A DNA stretch of 64,000 bases from Kryptolebias marmoratus. Its lineage: Eukaryota > Chordata > Actinopteri > Cyprinodontiformes > Rivulidae. The stretch is taken from NCBI RefSeq assembly GCF_001649575.2, contig NC_051436.1, positions 10,672,664 to 10,736,663 of the forward strand, read 5' to 3'. Position 1 is the stretch's first letter. Every line of letters starts with the position of its first letter. Position numbers and translations under genes: made by a program. Of this stretch, positions 47,275 to 57,390 are shown in pieces. The notes under the pieces were generated by a model. It made no database searches. It was given only the letters and a program-made list of their open reading frames with translations, and was not told where the DNA came from.

Positions 47275-50200
47275 TCACCGGATGTTCGTTTGACTCCGAC
47301 GGCGACGCTGGACAGCAGAAACACTCGTCTCGTTGGTCGGGTAGCGGCACTGGACTGTCAGCCTGCAGGAGACAAAACCCCGAATAACTCATGTCCGATT
47401 TGTCCTACAGCGGGTTCGGTTCTCGCCTCTCACCTGTACGGAGCATCTCTATGTATGACAGGGTCATCCGAAGGCACAAAGTCCTGACTGTAACCGATTT
47501 GATTTTCATAAACCAGGAGGTTTCCCTCGACCTACTGGGACGAGATCAGATCAGATCATATCAGATCAGATGCTCAAAAACGCTGTTTTTCCCCTGTGGG
47601 AACTCGTGTGTGTGTGTGTGTGTGTGGGGGGGGGAAACNGGTGGGGGCGGGGGGGGGGGTTGAAAGGAGGCTCCTCACGGTGACGGTGGTCCCACAGGAG
47701 GTGAGGCTGAAGATAAAAAGAGCCCTGGCGCTGTCCGTCTCCGTGGGAACGCAGTCGGGATCCAGCAGAGTGGTTCTGTCGGGCAGGACGGGCGGCACGG
47801 TGTGGGTGGTGTCCACTATGGCAGCCATCCTCCCGTCGGGCGAACAAACTGTCGGGGAGGCATCAGATTAAAACCTGGCATACGGGCAGGAAAACGGAGG
47901 TTTTCTTTCCGTGAGAGGTGGCGCTTGGTACCCAGAAGTTCCCTCGCAGGAAAGGTGCATTTATGGACGAGGATGTCACGCTCCTCGAGGGACTCCGCAT
48001 CCACAAGCGACACGTTCACGCCGGCGACGAGACCTCTCAGCGACAGCTTCTGCAGAGCGGAGCAGACGGTCGTTTTCACAACCAACAGGAAGCAACACAA
48101 AGGTGACGGAATAAACGTGTGACTGCCACAGTTTTATTATATGTAGTTTCACCTGCAGATGGCTCCGTGTTCAGGTGTGTGAAAAGTAACCAGAAGAAGT
48201 CAGACTGAGGAAATGGTGTGAGGGAAGAATGGACTTTAAAGAAAAAGAGTTAATGAAGCTGAAACTGAAGAAACAAGCCTAATGGGATGGAAGTATGTTT
48301 GTTTTATCTCTGTATTGTGTTTTCCAATAAGTGCACAAGGGTTTAATATTGATTTCTGTTGTTTATCTTTCCTAAAAATGTAATTGTCGCTTTGTTTTAT
48401 GCGTCTTCTTTAGTTTTTCTGTATCGAAATTTGATAAATTCACCAGTTTGAGGAAACCTCTCGTGTCTGTGGCGAGCTTCAAAGGAATTTACAAAATGAA
48501 TGCAGTAACAGTGTTCATTTGGAGTTAAAATACGCTTTGATTTGAGGTTTTTAGGAGAAAAAAAAAAACAAAAAACAGCCCAGGGATCCCAGCTTATCAA
48601 ACTGAACAGAAATAGCATCCAAATGACCCACGGACCGGTACCGATCCGCAGCCCGGGGATTGGGGACCTCTGATTTATGGCACTACACGGATTCTAAAAA
48701 TAACGTTAAAAAGGGATAGTTCTTTTCAGTTGGGGTTCTGTTGAAGGGTTATGAACAGCGAGTATCTTACCTGTTGTAGATGGTTTTCTGAACGACCTCA
48801 GTTCGGAGAAACGGTTTAATTCTAACGGGATCGACAAGCTGGTGGATGGTTACTGTCTTTAAACATTTTCAGTGTCCAAAGATCTCACAGAAGATCCTTC
48901 AAACAGTTTAACAAGCTTCTCCACTGCAGTCAGGGTTATCCAGAAGAAATATTACGATCTTCCAGGCTGCGCAGGAAGTGCAGCAGATACAAAAGGGATC
49001 GATGTTGCAATAGACTCTTATTTACCTAAAACTCTATGGTTACGTGCGAACTCAAACAGCTGCAGTAGCAGCTAGCTGTAGCCATGCCTGTGCAGCCAGA
49101 GGCTCTTCCTGCAGAGAGTAATAATGGAATGCAAAATTAACGGGAGCTAATTTGTAAAACAGCGTTTGTATGAACAGCTGTGACATTTCAGAGACTGAAT
49201 TTGTTTCAAGATGTCAGCTCTTCAGTCCTGACCCCCCTTGGACTAGCCGTTAGCTCGTCAGTCTGGTCAGATTAAAAACAAATTTTATTTTTCCAAATCA
49301 AAGAGCCTACAACAGGTAAGATACTGTTTGTTCATAACCTTTCCACAGAACCCCGCTTCAAAAGGTCTGACGTAAACCTGGCATGAAACCATGGAAGGAA
49401 AACGTTCTAAAATAAATAAATACGTCTGACGTGAAGAGTGAACACCTCATAGATCATCCCAGGGCTGTGGGAAGGGATCGTCACAGCCAAGTAGTCGTCC
49501 TCTGCCTCCACTTTGAATCTGCCCATCTTCACCAGGTCCCAGTCCAGCCTGCGGGCGCCGAGGAAGAGGTCCCACTGGAGGTCGGCGTTGCTCCCGTGGT
49601 GCAGCAGCACCAACAGGCTGCTCTCCGTACACTTCCCCTCCAGCCAGGGGGAACGTCGATCTGCACAGCGACAGCAAAAACGAGACCGCCGAGGCTGATA
49701 TTCACTGTTCAATGGTGTTACTCTGCAGTCCACAGCAGAGCACCTCCCCATCACCAAATACGTTACATCTGCTTAGTCCTTGGAACTGGAGCGTAAACAT
49801 AAAGCATTACGCTTACATCTTCAAATCCATGTCCATTTATGACATTAGCTACATTAGCTTAGGCTGGCAGTGCTTCCTGGCAAACTAAAAGGAGTCTCTT
49901 AGGAGAAAAATAAGCCAGAATAAAGCTGCAAAGTGAAGTACGCCCGAGTATGTGGGGGTCTTTACGTCGATGCAGTGTTCTCTGAAAAGATGGGGCTGTT
50001 TTGTTTCGCTTAATGTGCCTTATATATGACAAAAGTTTGAAAATGGACCATTCATTGACAGTGAGCCTTATAAACGGTATAACTCAGTGACAGAAGTCTT
50101 AGTTTGACTCTCTGGCTTCAAGAGTTGCTGCAAAACATGGTGGCGCTAAACAGAAACCAACATGAATCAAAACACGTTTTTGAGAGACTTCAACAAACGT

Positions 50201-53200
50201 CTATATCTTTGAAATTAATCATTTCTGTAAAACACCATCAGTGATGACCTGTGCACGCCGCAGGCAGGAAGTATTTAAGCTACAAATGATACTGCTGATA
50301 AGAAAGCAAACATTAAAGTCCCTCACCTGAATACTGAACCCGATGCTTCACAGAGGCGTGATGGTGAAACACGTCTCCGCTGGGAGTGATGCTCAGAGTA
50401 AAGATGAAAGTGACGCCGTACGTCTCGTAGCCGCCACCTATATGCTGACGATTGGAGACGGTCAGCAGCTCGTTTCTGATTTGCCGTTTCCGCGAACCTG
50501 CTCGGTGTGGGCGCGCCTCACCTCTGGGATGATTTTAGGGTTCGGGAGCGAGACGTTGAGCTGGTAGCAGGAGCTGCCGTTGGGCAGGAAGAACCTGGAC
50601 GCCGCCAGGCCTGCGTCGCTGCCGTTTCGGGTCCAGGTCAAAAGATCGCCGCCACCGTCGGCCGTCACCTTCTGGAGGAGGACGTCTGGGGCGAAGAAGC
50701 CCAACGAGACTGACAGCAGACCGTTTGAGGAGCCTACAAAGGAAACCAAAGATTCACAAAGTGAGTCAAAACTATGAAGTTATCAGGGATTTATGGTTTT
50801 ATGCTTTAAACTGGGGCAATATTTCACCCATTAATTAAACATCTCCCTTAAAGGGGACCTATTCTGCTTTCATGAACAAGTCAGGATACGTCTGTGGGCT
50901 GCACAAAACATATTCAATACATTTAATACACAAAATCCTTCTCAGGATTTTGCGGAGTAAATATCTGCAATATGAAATCTTTGCATTTTTCACCTTTTAG
51001 CTCAGGCTGCACAGGTATGTCTTCAGAAATAACCCTTTGTCTTATAACTAATAATTTTTCTGTGAAACTGACCACGTTTCTCTGCCAGCTGCCAGGAAAT
51101 CCCTTCTATAACGTTCGGCGTCACTGTGAAGCTTCGGTATTTCCCTTTTTTAAATATAGAGCTGGAATTCCCAACGACATCAGTCCGGACCAATAACAAT
51201 TGAGTTTTAAATCGGCACTCTCATGAACAATAACTAGCTTGTTGCCAGGTGATTAATCACCAAATTTCAACAAACTACGTCTGTTTTAGAAGCTTCTGAG
51301 TCGGAGAATTTGAAAAAAAAACCAACAACTCAATACTGAAAAATTCCTCATTGAGACTTAAAATGATAACGTGTTGCAAAATATCACAACATGTCATTGG
51401 ATTGATATTAGGGCCACTTGGAGTGCAATAACTTGTAGACGAATATATTCCAAGTGTCATAAATTCATATTATAGTTGTCCTCACAGATGGACTCTAAAT
51501 GTTTGGATGGTTTTCATTCAGCCCAACAGCACACAGAGTCACTCGAATACACAGTATAATACGACGGCTCTGAAAAGCCTCACTGTTGGTCAGGATGAGG
51601 TTTTGAGGGATGACAGGAGTCCTTAGGAGCCTGAAGGAGCGATGCTGTGTGAGAGGCCATCGTTGGTCCTCCCACTGCCTCATGAAGAAGAAATCCACCG
51701 ACATGGACTGACTGTACCGTCCCCTCACCACGCTGCTCTGCAAGAATCAAAGAATCAAACCCGGTTTGAGAAGTTTCCCCAAACTTTGACAGAATTTGTC
51801 CTCTTCGTTGGGCTTTTTTAAAAATTCGTACCTTGACGTGTCCACCAGGAGCTCCTGCGGGAATCCTGACCTCCACCCGCCCGTCCTGCTGCTCGATCTT
51901 GTACCCCCGCTCCTCCACGTCGGCTTCGCTCAGAGCCTGGCCGCTCACGCCGACCCTCACGCCTCCGTCCCTGAACAGCCCGTCAGCCAGCGGAGGAGGG
52001 AGGTAAGGGACGACCCACAACAGGTCAGGCCCGTCCGCTGTGGCCTCGTCTGACGGGGACCGAGGAGAGAAGCTACAACACCGATCACTGCACGCCGCAC
52101 TGGAATAATCGTTTCATCCCGATAAACGGTCCTTACTGAGAGCGCAGGCAAGAGAGGCGTCGACAGCCAGGAAACGGTCCTGGAGTCTGAGCAAGACCGA
52201 AGCACTTACAACCTCCAAGTCAACTCTTTGTTCCTGCAACAGAAGAACACACGACATGCTGCGCAAACGCTTCAAATGTCCTTACACTTTGCCTCCAAAG
52301 AGCCCGACTTTGTTCTAATCTTTTAAAGTGGCTTTGATCAACAGTTTTCTAGACTTTCTGAAGGTCTTTGGATGCTTTCCCCAACTCATTTTCTGTCCAA
52401 TCCTCAACCAGCTGATTTTGTACGGCAGCAAATCAAATTAAATCTGGAAGTTGTTGCTAGTGGTATACTTTTCCTTATTTCATTGTACAAATGATAACAA
52501 CAGTAGTGATAAGTTAATTTTAAAAAGTACCACACTAGTTGAGGCCGTTTCTGTTGTCATTTTAGCTCTAACTATTAACATTTTTAAAAATATTTGTACA
52601 TAAATCAGAGACAGTTGGGCTCACAAGCCTCTATAAATGTAATTTGTGGGGAAATGTTTGAAAACCACTCATCTACTTTGGGAAGAAGCTTGTTTGTACT
52701 GTGTAACGAGCTAAAGATCCTATTTAAAACTGGTTCTTCGCCAACTGTCGATAACACTGGTTGATCTCTTGAATTTCGGAGCCTTTTTATGCCTGACTGG
52801 TTCAAAAATCAGATTCAAGCAGTCTAACAAACAAAAACACTTAGAAGAAAAAAAAAAACCCTGAAAGATCTTTAGAAAACCTAGAAAACTATTGATCAAG
52901 ATAACTTTAGAAGACGACAGGAAAGCCTGGAACACAGAAAGAATCGCAGGAAGACTCGAGCCTTCTGCGCCGCACTTCATAAAAACGAGGAAACGAGGCC
53001 GGCCCGATCCCCGGGCGTCACCTCGGCGGAGAACGACAGCGGAGACGAGTAGAGACAGCGGAGCGCGAGGCGGGGCGCCTGCAGAGAGACGTAGCAGCCC
53101 CGAGCGGCAGCCTCCCTGACGGACAGAACGACCGCTTCCTTCTCCGAGCGGTCGGCTTTGTGGAACATGACGGCCATATCCGCCTCATCGAAGCCCTGTT

Positions 53201-55643
53201 CAGTGACGAGAGGCGAGTAAACAGACCTACACAGAAGCAACAAATCATTGATAAAAATCAAAGAAATTAGGTAGAAACAAGGCATTTGCTTACGTTCTTA
53301 TTATTACTGGGATTAATAAGGAGGTCAGGCAGCTGAATGGACACCTAAAAGAAAAACACAAGGTTTAATAAACACAATCATCAAATTCTTGGGCTTTAAA
53401 TCTGTTTCTCACTTATGATTTATGACAGATTGGTTAGTAACGGAGCTCACGCTGGTTGGAGTGTTTTTAGCCAATAATAAGAGTCAGAGGCATGCCGGGG
53501 ATACCTCCATGTAGTTTTCCTCACAGACGATCTCTCTGGTGCTCCACGCCTCCTGCTGCGAACAGCGGAGCTGGAGAGGGAACCCCGTCACCTTCCCGCC
53601 CTCCTGCACGTGTACGACCCAGAGACGCAGGTAGTAGTCCGTCCCCGTCTGCAGAGAGGAAGGGACAACCAGGGTCAGATTCACGCCGGCGGCAGCGGCG
53701 GTGCTCGGGCGATAGCTGCACGTCGACGCCGCGTCTACCTGACGGCTCACGTGACAGGCCAGGAAGGAGGCCCGGAACACCAGGTCTCCGCCGTCGGTCA
53801 TCAGGACGGTGTAGCCACAGAGCGCGGCCTCCTGAGGAGATAGGAAGTGGAGCCCCGACGGGTCTGGTGACGAAAAGAACCGACCGGTCGGCCATTTTAA
53901 TCTGTAACCCTTCTCGGCTTCGTAACTAAAAGACGCGTGCGGTACCTTCATAATGAAACTGAATACTCCGGCCGAGGTGGCTGGACCTAACAGAAAGCCA
54001 GAAGTGACGCTCAAGACATTTGGTCTGAAAGGCTCCTGGAAACGAGAAACATGACGTCAGCTTTCAGGCCTAGTCTACATGTAGCCGGGTATCTGGGAAA
54101 CCAAACAGTTTTTATGCGATTTGGCCTTTCATCCACACGTAACCTCCGTTTAATAGCACTAAAAACGATTGATAATGAAAACAATGGCCAAAGTGAAGAT
54201 TTGCAAATTCTCCTTTTTTGTGTTTTTTTGCACGTGGACGTTGGAAACTGGAGATTTAAAGGTCTGCGACAGGTAACGCTGCGCTGGCGTCACATATGTG
54301 ATGATTGTTACTGTTTGACCGCGCAGTAAAGGGAAAATGTCTGCTATCAGAGAGGGGCTGAGTTTTACTTTGGTTCAGACGCTTTTTGCCTGTTTGTTTT
54401 TAACATACCCAACTGCTACAACACGTCGAATTGCAAAGGAAAAGGAGCGCTCGGAGGGCAGCGGTTTGACACCAGCTGTTCCTCCCAATAGAGAGGCACA
54501 ATGCAGCCGCCGGTTTTGTCTCAGCGATCATAAATGATGATTTAAACGTGCCCCCTGGGGTTCGGCATGTTTAAAACGACGGTCAGTGGTGAAATTCAGC
54601 GGGTTCTTGCGGATGGGATGATTTCTTCAAACGATGTGGCGGAGATATTCGGTTTAAAAAAGACCCGGCTGCGTGTGGACGAGGCCTCAGTCAACTCTTC
54701 AAGATAAACGTGAGGATAAAAAGGAAGCTCAGAAAACAAAAAGAGCTCAGAAAGCACAATAATTTGCTCAAAAATGTTTTCTAAAATGGGGAGTACAACT
54801 GGAAGTAACCTACTTTATAAACTAATCTTCGGTAGATTATTTTATCCTTTATATTTTTCAAAAACGTTTCATGGTTTTATGATGTAATTTATTTAGCTCT
54901 ATCTCTTGATTTTTTTTTCCTTTTGTTATTTTCCGTTGCCATCAATTCTTCACATTTTCCTCTAGTTTTTGCTCTGAATCAATCAAGTTTTGCATCCATT
55001 TCTACAACCTGCCCCCCGTTAATTAGTCCATTAAACAGTTCACAAGTAATCCACAGCAGTTTCTGGACAAATTAAAAAGAAAAAAAACAACAAAAAGGTA
55101 CTTTGACCCAAATTACTGACTCATAATAAACCTAAACTAAAAACATTTAAACAAAATAAACTCAAGTCAAGTTTTTACATGCTAAATATTTTATATTATA
55201 TAACATGTAAGGTGAAAATAAACTATTTGATTTATAAATATCTTTTTGTTTATCATTTTAGTTTGCCTCCAGGAGTCTTATTAGGATTTATTTTGAGTAC
55301 TGCTTCAGAGTCTCTTCCTAATTATAAACCTTTATTATGACATGAACCCAACAGACTGGATAAATCATTTAAAAGCTCTTGGGCTGTGCTTTTCTTTAAA
55401 AATAAAACGACCCTTAAATGCAGAAATGCCCCCATCAGAGCACATGTTAGCTTTAATATAAACCCTGAACAGATCCTACCTGCTGGAGGTGGACTGCTAA
55501 CACAGGAAGGAGCGGCCAGGAGCAACAAGACACTGAAACAAAAACATTTCTCATCACAAACTGCAAGAAGCTGCAGCTGAACTCTCACCTCTCATAGATA
55601 CTCACCCAACCAGAGTACCCAGAACTATTAATGTCTCCTTCAT
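47275..55643 (-). CDS. ZP-B: tandem paralogue of ZP-A, ZPAX-like egg-coat protein
   Basis: Likely a secreted egg-envelope glycoprotein. Exons in transcript order: 55643-55606, 55532-55480, 54035-53946, 53863-53739, 53648-53505, 53344-53294, 53195-53022, 52233-52137, 52049-51832, 51737-51584, 50733-50522, 50438-50327, 49660-49446, 48049-47932, 47848-47679, 47531-47434, 47362-47275. Phases close to 718 aa. Signal peptide: [20 protein letters not shown]. Aligned motifs with [25 protein letters not shown] then [20 protein letters not shown], and the ZP-N module [49 protein letters not shown]. It then ends abruptly with a basic tail. Exons 3, 8 and the exon before the ZP-N module have the same lengths as in ZP-A (90, 97, 118 nt). 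ZP-A exon 10 corresponds to two exons here. An ambiguous base (47639) sits in the intron after 47679. The last exon is the least certain. Confidence 0.78.
47607..47662. repeat. TG microsatellite and poly-G with an unresolved base
   Basis: A TG repeat is followed by G runs and an N at 47639, inside the ZP-B intron 47532-47678. It marks a low-quality stretch of the assembly. Confidence 0.85.
48050..49445. other. Long ZP-B intron rich in mobile DNA
   Basis: It contains a DNA-transposon-like end at about 48625-48675 (GGACCGGTACCGATCCGCAG, CCCGGGGATTGGGGACCTCT) next to a MITE-gamma copy. The rest is unassigned. Confidence 0.5.
48712..49373. mobile_element. MITE family gamma, copy 3 (inverted ends)
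   Basis: Left: GGGGTTCTGTTGAAGGGTTA, AGTATCTTACCTGTTGTAG. Right: CCTACAACAGGTAAGATACT, CATAACCTTTCCACAGAACC, CGCTTCAAAAGG. These are inverted copies. The interior has GTTAGCTCGTCAGTC and CAGCTGCAGTAGCAGCTAGC. About 660 bp, no coding capacity. Confidence 0.8.
49955..50085. mobile_element. MITE family alpha, partial copy
   Basis: It carries GTTTCGCTTAATGTGCCTTA, TGACAAAAGTTTGAAAATGG, ACCATTCATTGACAGTGAGC and CTTATAAACGGTAT. These match one end of the copies at 31791 and 33609. It lies in the ZP-B intron 49661-50326. Confidence 0.75.
50845..51200. mobile_element. Possible dispersed repeat (AAAGGGGACCTATTCTGCTT type)
   Basis: The opening matches a very common fish palindromic repeat end. The far end is not clearly recognisable here, so the boundary is uncertain. 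It lies in the ZP-B intron 50734-51583. Confidence 0.45.
52234..53021. other. ZP-B intron, nothing recognised
   Basis: AT-rich and without repeat-family or exon signals that I can support. Confidence 0.4.
54064..54689. mobile_element. Non-autonomous DNA transposon, hAT-like
   Basis: Ends TCAGGCCTAGTCTACATGTAGC and, inverted, TGAGGCCTCGTCCACACGCA; both lead into AGCCGGGT. Candidate 8-bp target duplications GTCAGCTT (54056-54063) and GTCAACTC (54690-54697) agree at six positions, fitting an old hAT insertion. It is about 626 bp with no transposase. It begins 20 bp upstream of the acceptor of ZP-B exon 3. Confidence 0.65.
54690..55479. other. Rest of ZP-B intron 2, AT-rich, nothing recognised
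   Basis: No exon-like or family-like sequence was seen on either strand. Confidence 0.4.
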
Positions 55644-55730
55644 GGCACAGATATTTAGACCACTCTGAAAGCTGTCAGTCTGGGTTTACTCTCACTTCCC
55701 ACCATGTTGATTTTTTTCCTTCCCCTCACT

Positions 55731-55736
55731 CACCTG
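55731..55736. promoter_or_regulatory. E-box upstream of ZP-B
   Basis: CACCTG lies 88 bp upstream of the ZP-B start codon, similar to the E-box distance in ZP-A. Candidate oocyte-factor site only. Confidence 0.25.
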
Positions 55737-56194
55737 TTAGCAGAGATGCTAATTAGCACATTAGCTCTGGAGGCGCTTTTACGCTTTTTGGCAGCTGTCA
55801 GATCTTCTCTGTGTCGTTTGTTGTCTTTTTTAAGCATCCAGAGAAAAGTTATTTCAACTTACAGCAAAATAAAATAGAAAAAAAGGTTAAACTTGACAGT
55901 TCAGTAACTTTAAATAGTAAATCTTCTATTGACAGTGAAAATGCGGTCCTTCATCGACTTCTAGTGGTCAGAGTGGGAACTACAGGGGGGGTCAGGGAAA
56001 GTCACAATTAAGATTGAATTTCTAGGACATTTTAATGTGTTAAAAATAAAACTTAAGTTCTTTTCTGAGACTGTGTAGTAGCCATTAAAGGGTTAACTAT
56101 GTTACAGGTTCAAGAAATTAAGTTAAAACTCATGATAAGCAAGTTTTTGTTGATTTTTAAAAATGTAATAAAGTTTAAAAAAAAGGTTGCTGTG

Positions 56195-56560
56195 TATCAA
56201 CTAGTGATGGGAGACTTAAACCAAAGCTTCACATCACTTATTAGGTTCACCTTGTTAGTACCAGATCAGACCTTTTGCCTTCAGAACCGCCTTAATTCTT
56301 TGTGGCATAGATTCAACAAGATGTTGGAAACATTCAGAGATTTTGGTTCATATTTACATGTTAACATCTCACAGTTACTGCAGATCTGTCAGCTGCACAT
56401 CCATGACATGAATCTCCTGTTTCCCCACATCCCAAAGGAGATCAACTGGACTGAGATCTGCTGGCTGTGGAGACCTTTGGAGTCCAGTGAATCCTCAATG
56501 ATTTGTACCTTTTGTTGCTTGGAGGTCCAACAGAGACTTCACAGACATGTCAGATAACCA
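56195..56560. mobile_element. Truncated dispersed repeat of a common fish family
   Basis: TTATTAGGTTCACCTTGTTA, GCCTTCAGAACCGCCTTAAT, TCTTTGTGGCATAGATTCAA and GGAGATCAACTGGACTGAGA match a widespread fish element that starts with TTAGGTACACCT. The far end is absent. The rest of 55644-57011 is AT-rich with nothing recognised. Confidence 0.65.
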
Positions 56561-57011
56561 GCGTTCACTTCAGTTTCCACGTGTTTTTTTTAAAAATAGT
56601 CTTCACTGCATTTTTGTTTTGAGGAGCTTCCAACTGGAGCCAAGATGGTAAATTGTGCGAACAACTCCTCTTTATCTCTGCCTTTTAACTTTACAGCACA
56701 GTTCATTGTATGATGGTTAATCAATGTATTTAACTTGCAAATAGTTGATCTTAAAATTTCTTCTACCACTAGAGGGATCCTGAGTACCACGGGTGGTTCT
56801 TGTAATGTTGTGATGGGATGTTTCTCTTGCGTGGTGGCTCAGCGTCCCAGGCTGGGCCTAAAGATCTGGGAAGACTCACCACTTACTGTACCTTGGGTTT
56901 AATCTTTAAAACTGACAGGGGACTCGTTGGGTGCTCACCAGCCTGGGTTTAAAAACTAATTAGTCTTTAAAAATGATCACCGAGAAGCAACAGAATTTTT
57001 GCAATAAGATT

Positions 57012-57017
57012 TTTATT
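57012..57017 (-). terminator. Poly(A) signal of the very large GTPase gene
   Basis: AATAAA on the minus strand, about 370 nt after the stop at 57391-57393. Confidence 0.55.
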
Positions 57018-57390
57018 GACCAAGAAATGAGAAAAAAAAGGCACATAATCAAACAAGTGTCTCAGAGCAGAATAACATATAATAATTTTGCTACAGTTTC
57101 ATTCTCTTTTTCTCTAAAAGATACACAATAAAGAGTCCATTTTAACCAGAAACTTCTTAACTCGTTTTTTCTTTGGCATAGAAAATGTCATTTCTGAAAA
57201 TAACACGTGAGCAACTTTGGATGTTTTAATAATTATTGTTCCATTGTTATCATTGTGTGTTTGAGTTTTCCTATAATTTGATGTTTGTCTTTCAGTGAAT
57301 TAATCTTTTCATGTCATAGCCGATGGTCCACATTCCTCTGCCACAAACCCAAATAACCTCGTAAACAATATCAGCTCCAGCAGAGTTCTC

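Noticed and set aside
47545..47575. Short GATCA-type direct repeats resembling a CRISPR-like or operator array
   Set aside because: Only 5-6 bp units within a few dozen bases, in an animal intron; simple sequence.
50327..50445. Apparent frameshift in ZP-B (acceptor at 50446 gives 119 nt, wrong phase)
   Set aside because: Using the AG two codons further in (exon 50438-50327, 112 nt) keeps the frame without any indel.
53484..54014. A single 176-codon minus-strand open frame through the ZP-B 5' exons
   Set aside because: It reads through introns. Splicing at 53946, 53863, 53739 and 53648 restores the ZP-A-like Cys pattern and phases.
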